Source: Glebionis coronaria (taxonomy: Eukaryota; Streptophyta; Magnoliopsida; Asterales; Asteraceae). From it: DNA of 64,000 nucleotides. Location: assembly GCA_025667525.1 (NCBI GenBank), contig CM046876.1, positions 571,265,469 to 571,329,468 of the forward strand, written 5' to 3'. Made by a program: the position numbers and the translations under genes. The notes beneath the pieces were generated by a model. It was not told the origin of the DNA, made no database searches, and saw only the letters and a program-made list of their open reading frames with translations. Of this stretch, positions 57,689 through 64,000 are shown one piece after another (the first letter of the stretch is position 1; every line of letters starts with the position of its first letter).

Positions 57689-60430
57689 TGTAAAACCCCA
57701 CTTGGATAGTGGACCATTACGTGTATTTATGGCGTGTCATCAAAGCATATAAGGTAAATGTCCTAAAACATTAACTGACCATAAAGGAAATACCAGAACC
57801 AAACATCGGTAATCTAAACATTAGCTCAAAACATGAAAAGTAAATACTGAAAGAAAGGACTAAACAATGTCCAAACAGGAAGATTAGTATATGAAGTGCA
57901 CTAAGTAAGGAGTGTGGATAGCTTCCATCCAATAGCACCTACCCTTAGAATCCTAAGAGCGTCCTTGTGTACCTGCCGTTTGTAACATGAAAAGGAACTA
58001 TGGCTGAGCATAACGCTCAGTGAACGGATATAAGAGCATGATAAGTAATACTAGAATGAAGCAGATGATAAACACTGAAGATGTAAAGACTGATATATAA
58101 AATGCAGCGGAAAATTATGTAAGTTCTGAAAAGTCTGGTTTATGACTGGTAAAGCTGTACTATTAACTGTTAAATCTGAAAACATGTATTTACTGTATTT
58201 TAAGTGCCAAGAGCTTATATAGGTCATGTGTTGTAACAACGTCTGCATGAATACATAGAGGGGTGACCTCGTCATACTGTAGATGGGTGACCTCTAACTG
58301 ATGTGCTGGGTGGAGGGATCAACTCCAATGTGAAGGATGTAGAAAACACATCACGTTCACCTGATAAGCTGTAAACTAATAACCTAGGATGCATCCATAC
58401 GCCCCGCTGATAATACTGATTAATGACCAAGCTGAAATAAAAGGGACGCTACGAGAAATCACTCCCCCGCAGAGGAGTCACGACACCGGTGCCTCAAGTG
58501 TCATGGTTACGGTACCTCCGTAACTATTACTAACTGGTCATGCATGTATATAAAGCTTAGGTAGTATATAATTATCATGGAAAATTTAATTACTGTTTTA
58601 AAACATATACTGGGAAAATAGATGGCTGCAGACGGGAAATCCTAATCATACATAGGAAAGAAAGTCCTTACTGAAGGACGGAAATCCGTACCTCGTGTCC
58701 AATAATGAAATAAGAATGAAAGCTGAAGGGTCTACTCCAACTTCACGGATACTACATAAATAAGGGACGTGAATGAGTTGTCTGATAACTGTATCCTTTA
58801 TTGATTCTGAGTGTTCTTAGCTTGTCTTATATATTCTTGTATTATTTTACTGTCTTGCGTATAATCTGTAAATCTGGTTGTTCTTGTGTATTACTGGTTA
58901 GTGTATTTTACTATACTTCTGATTAATGTATAACACGTATTCTTGTATTAAAATACTGTTAATAGTAACCTGCTAAAATAGAATGTTTCCTAAAATCGAA
59001 AGTTCCTGAAATAGAAAGATTCCAAAAAGGTTTCATGAATCATTAAATCATTTAAATAAAAAACAAACATTTTAATTAATAATTAATTAAATCATCTCAA
59101 CTTAATTTACTAATTAAATTTATGAAAACATTTAAAATTTGGTTAATCCATGATATATCTTAATCGATAAAAATGATTTAATATAAATTAAATAAAACCT
59201 TTGCATTTTATATCGAACGTGTACTCGGAAAACTGAGCCAAAAACCTTCCCCGAGACACCTACATCTTGGGTTAGCCCAAACCGAGTCCTCCACGACCCA
59301 CGGTCATGGCTCATTTGTTGCTGACCCTCGGACAGTAGCCACTGGCCTAGTGCCAGTTGCTACTACCGTTACTGTGGCTCCCACTGTTGCATATTGTTCT
59401 TACTGTTTTGTATTTTGTTCCCACTGTTTTGTGTTTGGTTCCCACTACTTGTTTTATTTACCCACACGCCCCTTAACTAGACTTGTTACCCCCTGTTTGG
59501 GTTTGTTTCCCACTGTTAGGACAATATACCCCCTGTTTAGCGTTTATGGTTGCGGGTGATCAAAACAAGGGCACCACCGAGACACTTAAGTCTTTTTTGT
59601 ACACCAAGAAAACCGCACCAAAACACTACCTTGTGGTTTGGTTCGCTGCTGGCTAACACCAAACCCAAACGACCTACACGGCTGGGTCAAATGACTCGAA
59701 CACCGAGACACCCAGTGTGTCTCGGTTTGCGTGCAAACCCAAAAACCAACGTGAACATCTCAATTCATGTTTATAATAATTATAAAATCATTGTTCTTGA
59801 CTAACCCATGTATTCAAGATCATAAAACGAAAAAGGGAAAAGAGGATTACCTATTTACGTGATTAAAAGCCAAAACACGCACCCAAATTTATTTGATGAT
59901 CAAAAACTCGGAACCCTGGCCTTTCTTTGTTATTGTCGGCGGTATTCTCACACACATAGGGAAACCCTATTTTCTATTTGTAAAAAGAACGTGTTGCATA
60001 TCCCCTAGTTGTTATTTTTGTAAGTGGACTGGGCCTAAGCCCATTTGTTTCTTTCCTTTGTTTTCTATAAGACCGCCAGCCCATAGCCATTGTATAAAGC
60101 CTTTTCGTTTTTGTTTCGTTTAATATTTTGAATGTTCGTGATCGTGTTCGTGATTCGAGATTTTGTAATCTTTACTTTCTGAATAATTACTTACGTATAA
60201 ATACCTACGTAATATTTCTGACATTAATTAATTATTTTCTGAATAATTAACTTCGTAACATTTAATTAAAGCTGAGACTGCGTATATTCAGTATTTATGG
60301 ATTTTTAAAATGGTTAATATCTGAATAGTTAAATTTAATTATTTTTCTGAATAATTAATTACATCACGTTTTAAATAAAACTGAGACTATGTCTAATTAA
60401 TGTTATTGGATTTTAAATGCGGGTTTTACA
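57689..60430 (-). repeat. 5' LTR of Gypsy-3 (2742 bp)
   Basis: Plus-strand ends TGTAAAACCCCACTTGG and GCGGGTTTTACA. It contains ACCGAGACAC / GTGTCTCGGT, a perfect 10 bp hairpin (59702-59726), and decayed relatives near 59252 and 59575. ORFs at 59350-59804 have no recognisable product. Confidence 0.85.
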
Positions 60431-62777
60431 GTCTTCATCCACATGCTCATACTATTCATCATCTTGAAAGCTTGCTTTGATCATCAGAGTTGCGGAAGAC
60501 TTTTGCTTTCTTGATTGTTGAGTATGTCTTTGGGCATGAGTATGTGGTTTTGAATCTTTGACTTTGCTGAGTACACTGTAACGCCACCTTCTTGAGACAA
60601 AACATAGACACGGACTGAATGGCTTTGACATTCGTCCTAAATCGGTAGCGTTCTACCACCGGTTGGTGAAGACCGTTAGACGATATTAAATATCGCACCT
60701 GTGATTAGGTAGATTCAATTAAGAACCTCCTTGATAGGTTTTCGCGGCGGTACTAGCCGTTCTCTTTACTCGACCGTCTCAAAGCAAGACTGCAAACATA
60801 AAGAGTGAATCAATTGGATAGATATCCGCTTGATAAAATTCGTCAATTCAAATTCTTGGAACAAGTTTGATTCATAAAGAATCTTACCATTGTTGCTTTC
60901 TAGTTGACACAAGCTTGATTCATAAAGAATCTCGCAAGTTACCTACCGTAGCGCTGTTTGAGGTTGATGCTAGAAGGATTTCCATTCATCAATGTGAACA
61001 TTAATGAATATCACTCTAAATGATCTAGCAAGACCATAAGGATATCGCGTAGAAACCTGAAACGAGTTTGAATCGGTTCAGAATCAAACCATTGTTGCTT
61101 TTCAGTTTACATATGTTCAGTTCATAAAGAATCTTACACATGACCTACTATAGTGCTGTTTAATGTTAACACTGGAAGCATTTCCACTCATCATTGTGAA
61201 TACTAGGTAGTATCACTTTGAGTGTTCTAGCAATATCGCAAGGATATAGCGTAGGACTCTCTTCTTTGTCATTTCGCGTGTCCTAACAATATTTGATTGA
61301 TCTCTAGGCTCTAGACTCGATTAGTGCACTTTTAGTGGTCGGAGGCTGGAGCAGATGCCACCTATTCAATATCAACTATCTCGGAGTAAGAAAGTCAATA
61401 GAATTCGTGTTGATCTCCGTAACAATAAAACAAAATTCTTTTGAGAGAAGCCTGAGTCAGCTGGGGAAGGGTTGTGCATTACATCACTGGGTCCATGATG
61501 TGTTATCTTCATGATGTGTTGACATGGTTTCTGCCTAAGTTGTATGGAGGGATTCTTTCTTTACACCTTTTATCCTTACATTTCTTTATTATTCTTCAAC
61601 CCCTTCAATGCTTACCAAGACATCATTACTAGCACCTTGTTGTGATTGTTCTAGTGTTAGCATCAGTACTTAGTCAACATTCAGCTACGTTCACATTCTA
61701 CTCCATCTTTCCTAATGACTTCTAATAATCTATTGGATTATCCCTAGGAAGATCCCTCCGGTTCTGGTTGGATCATACGACTTAAACCTAACCACCCTTT
61801 TGACACCAATAACGTCATGGATTAAAGATGTTGTGGTTATTTTATCGTACCATAAACCCTTTTAAATTCTAACAAAGTGTTTGAAAAACATTTAACACCT
61901 TACTAGTTTTGTCGTTTCAAAAAAGCTCCCCCTTCACATGTGCATCGATAATTGAAAGTTTTTCACACATGTGGGTAAGAGTTAAAGTGCATGAGTCTTT
62001 AGAACACATTTTAATCACGTTTTCGCCCTCTATCTCTAATATAAAAAAACATTTGATATTAGAGATACCAAATTTGATTAAAATATATTACAAAAAATAG
62101 TCTTGAAAATCTTCGGGAGAAAAATGTGTCTTACTAGCATGAATTATTTTGAACGCTCCCCCTCAAAAATTGATCCAATTGAATTGTCATTGTGATGATG
62201 TGATCCACATTTCGCTTTTTGTGGATAGGAGTTGTTGAACACACAATTTTTGAAAGATTTTGAATAATCGTTCAAAAACTCTTGAAAAAATTATGTTCAA
62301 CGCTTTTTGAAAACCATTTCTTTTTGGCGACATGGTTTTTCTAAAGCATAAACTTGAGTTCATAGACTTTGAATGTCTTGACGAATCCACTCAAGTGTAA
62401 GACGGTTTCTCTTCTTTTGTTAAGGGTAAGCGCACTAAACCGTACACTCCCCGTGAATATAAATCCGGGTTGCGCAATCTGAAAGTGATTACAAGCCATT
62501 GTGTTGAGCTCAAAACGTTGAATGTTTTGTGACAAGCTCAACCCAAGATAGATTGTTCTACCTATTGTAGGAAAATTGTCCAAAGTAGACATTTTCCTTT
62601 ATTAAAAATATAAATGACATTTCTAGGCACGTCATATTATCGATACTGAAAGACATGTCGAGAAGAATATTTTTGGATTTTCAAAGATTTTTAATTTTGT
62701 GTTTTGCTTTTATATGTTTTATATTTTTGTATTTTGCCTTTTTAATGATATTTACAAGTAGATGTATGATTGATGAA
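60431..62777 (-). other. Copia-D 3' non-coding tail
   Basis: No ORF of note. Homologous to 22150-24676 of Copia-C along its length, including the ~200 bp repeats (60857-61250) and a remaining hairpin GTTGAGCT/AGCTCAAC (62503-62541). Confidence 0.75.
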
Positions 62778-63289
62778 TCAAGCAGGCAATTTTTCCAGAA
62801 TCTCCAGTTCTGCTAGAGTCAAACATCTCACACCAATTTTCCTAACGAGGTACTCAAACCTATCTTTCGACAAAGCTTTCATAAACAACTCGGCTAAATG
62901 GTAATCCGTTCCAACAAAATATAGTTCAACGATACCGCGTTCAACTTGTTCCTTTATGAAGTGATATCTGACATCAATGTGCTTCGTGTGGGAAAGCTGT
63001 ACCGGATTGTAGGAGATGGCTATGGCCGACTTTGAGTCACAATACATAGGTACTTTATCAAAGTGGAAGCCATAATCCATGAGTTGTGTTCTCATCCAAA
63101 GAACTTGAGCACAACATGCAGATAAAGACACATACTCCGCTTCGGCTGATGAAAGTGACGTGCAATCCTGCTTCTTGGAAGACCATCCCATGAGATTATA
63201 TTATCCTAGAAATTGTGCACCACCAGAAGTACTTTTTCAAGTATCAAGACACCCTGCATGATCAGAATCTAAATAGGCCATTAGAAAGA
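62778..63289 (-). pseudogene. pol: Copia-D RNase H (two stops), cut by Sirevirus-2
   Basis: On the minus strand, YLDSDHAGC (catalytic Asp region, about 63268-63240), then STSGGAQFLG, SSKKQDCTSLSSAEAEYVSL, CDSKSAIAIS and KHIDVRYHFIKE, ending DRFEYLVRKIG...LEKLPA and a stop at 62778. This is a full copia RNase H C-terminal half. Two stops (about 63226 and 63202) lie in the upstream part; from 63191 down it is open. RT and all upstream parts are separated by the Sirevirus-2 LTR starting at 63290. Confidence 0.9.
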
Positions 63290-63791
63290 TGTTGATCCCA
63301 AACTTAGATCGATTTAGCTTGTGTAAACGATATTAAATCAAGTTAAACACATAGAGAAACTTTGTTGTATATGTAACAATTCAAGTATTATGCGGAATTA
63401 ATACTTAAACAAGAACACTCAAACAAGATCAACCAAACTTTCACTTTGATTGATAAATCAAACTTGCATACAATGTAAGTGTAAAATGTATGAAAACTTA
63501 TTATTTAACAAAACCTAAAGGCCTCTTTTTATAGACTAAGGAACCTTGTACAAGAGTCTACGTATCAGCTATTCTTGGTAAAGATAAACATAAGAAATAC
63601 ATTTTCGATCATATCTTTACTAGAAACATAAAACGTGTAGACTAAGTCTTCTATCAATGCTTGACTTCTTCTTATCAACGCTTGACTTCTTCCTGTCAAC
63701 GCTTGTTTTGTCAACGCTTGATTTCATCTTATCAACGTCCAAATTTCTCTTGTCAGCGTCCAAGCGTCTTGACTACATTTTATTCCCAACA
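63290..63791 (-). repeat. 3' LTR of Sirevirus-2 (502 bp)
   Basis: Plus-strand ends TGTTGATCCCAAAC and TATTCCCAACA. Same TATA box and TTGAC cluster (63655-63775) as in Sirevirus-1. Confidence 0.93.
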
Positions 63792-63843
63792 TTCCTCCCC
63801 TAAACTTGATATCTACTCTAGTAATCAAGTTTCTAAATAAAAA

Positions 63844-64000
63844 ACTAAGAACTAGGAGGATTCTTACAAGTCTTATCAAATTGGAAATAAATATATCTAA
63901 TCAAATCTTTGGCCACATCACTTGAATAGTCTATCTCCAGATGTGTTGTCATCATTTTCTCCAAAACTTCTTTGGACATATGATACTCAGCATCCACAAG
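63844..64000 (-). CDS. Sirevirus-2 env-like protein, C-terminal 52 codons visible
   Basis: Reads LVDAEYHMSKEVLEKM... to KNPPSS and a TAG at 63846-63844. It is homologous to the end of the Sirevirus-1 env-like ORF (7235-7389) and is open to the window edge, in contrast to the damaged copy. Whether the rest is intact cannot be seen. Function unknown; no membrane segment in this part. Confidence 0.8.

Larger units (their letters stand above)
56491..60430 (-). mobile_element. Gypsy-3, minus-strand deletion derivative of a Tekay-type element
   Basis: On the minus strand: full 5' LTR (60430-57689, 2742 bp), primer site, leader (57670-56937), then the last 446 bp of the 3' LTR (56936-56491). All coding sequence and most of the 3' LTR are missing. 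Flanks GTTTT (56486-56490) and GTCTT (60431-60435) are a target duplication with one change, so the deletion happened inside an inserted element. The LTR termini and leader stem-loops match Gypsy-1 and Gypsy-2. Confidence 0.85.
55880..63289 (-). mobile_element. Copia-D, 3' part of a minus-strand copia element
   Basis: On the minus strand: RNase H (63289 to 62778), a long 3' non-coding tail (62777-60431 and 56490-56290, split by Gypsy-3), polypurine tract (complement of AGCTCCCACATTGAGAGG), and LTR (56276 to about 55880). The tail is homologous to Copia-C. The left part of pol is cut off at 63290 by Sirevirus-2. The tail-to-LTR order shows the two copia copies belong to related families with an unusual 2.5-3 kb 3' non-coding region. 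Confidence 0.8.
63290..64000 (-). mobile_element. Sirevirus-2, 3' end, continues beyond the window
   Basis: Minus-strand copy of the Sirevirus-1 family: env-like C-terminus (64000 to 63844), purine tract (about 63806-63791), 3' LTR (63791-63290). It inserted into Copia-D RNase H; the bases on the outer side are AAAGA (63285-63289), one half of the expected 5 bp duplication. Confidence 0.92.

Overview
This window is plant nuclear DNA made almost entirely of nested, mostly dead LTR retrotransposons. I see no intact host gene, rRNA gene, tRNA gene or CRISPR array. The clade of the Ty3 elements (chromodomain Tekay/Del type), tRNA-iMet primer sites, a Stowaway MITE, a Cassandra 5S-derived LTR and a Sirevirus env-like protein of a type I associate with Asteraceae point to a dicot, probably the daisy family. 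The family-level call is inference from remembered protein families, not a search.

Layout. (1) 1-7954 (+): right end of a Ty1/copia Sirevirus (integrase, RT, RNase H, spacer, env-like ORF, PPT, 3' LTR). (2) 7955-8183 plus 19291-20060: an older copia-like LTR remnant, split by (3) 8184-19285 (+): a full-length Tekay-type gypsy element (Gypsy-1) with 2.9 kb LTRs and target duplication AGCCT. (4) 20584-20976 plus 52206-52534: one PIF/Harbinger-like Myb-domain ORF split by (5) 20977-52205 (+): an old copia element (Copia-B), 31 kb because it has itself been hit by (a) a minus-strand copia 3' fragment (Copia-C, 21570-24676) in its 5' LTR, (b) a non-coding 7.2 kb LARD with 2.6 kb LTRs (26801-33960, duplication TACCA) in gag, (c) a second Tekay gypsy (Gypsy-2, 35954-47458) in integrase, (d) a Cassandra solo LTR (48766-49031, duplication CTTCG) near the RT/RNase H boundary, and (e) MITEs. 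(6) 52535-55870: probably one long LTR of an unidentified element. (7) 55880-63289 (-): the 3' part of another copia (Copia-D), hit by a minus-strand gypsy deletion derivative (Gypsy-3, 56491-60430) and cut by (8) 63290-64000 (-): the 3' end of a second Sirevirus whose visible coding part is open.

The most interesting signals are not the proteins but the RNA-level organisation. Both Tekay elements carry three short GT-AG introns at the same places and phases in the gag/zinc-knuckle region; splicing them in silico restores the frame locally, and intron sequence has diverged more than the exons. The leader between primer site and gag in three gypsy elements carries repeated stem-loops with a constant loop and covarying stems. 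A second covarying hairpin array lies in the 3' non-coding tail of Copia-C. Gypsy LTRs carry iterated CCGAGACC hairpins, and the Sirevirus has about 25-30 copies of a GCGTTGACA-like motif in coding and non-coding parts alike.

All coding regions except the 52-codon tail of Sirevirus-2 are broken by stops or frameshifts and are reported as pseudogenes. Lesions are described but no repaired protein is given.
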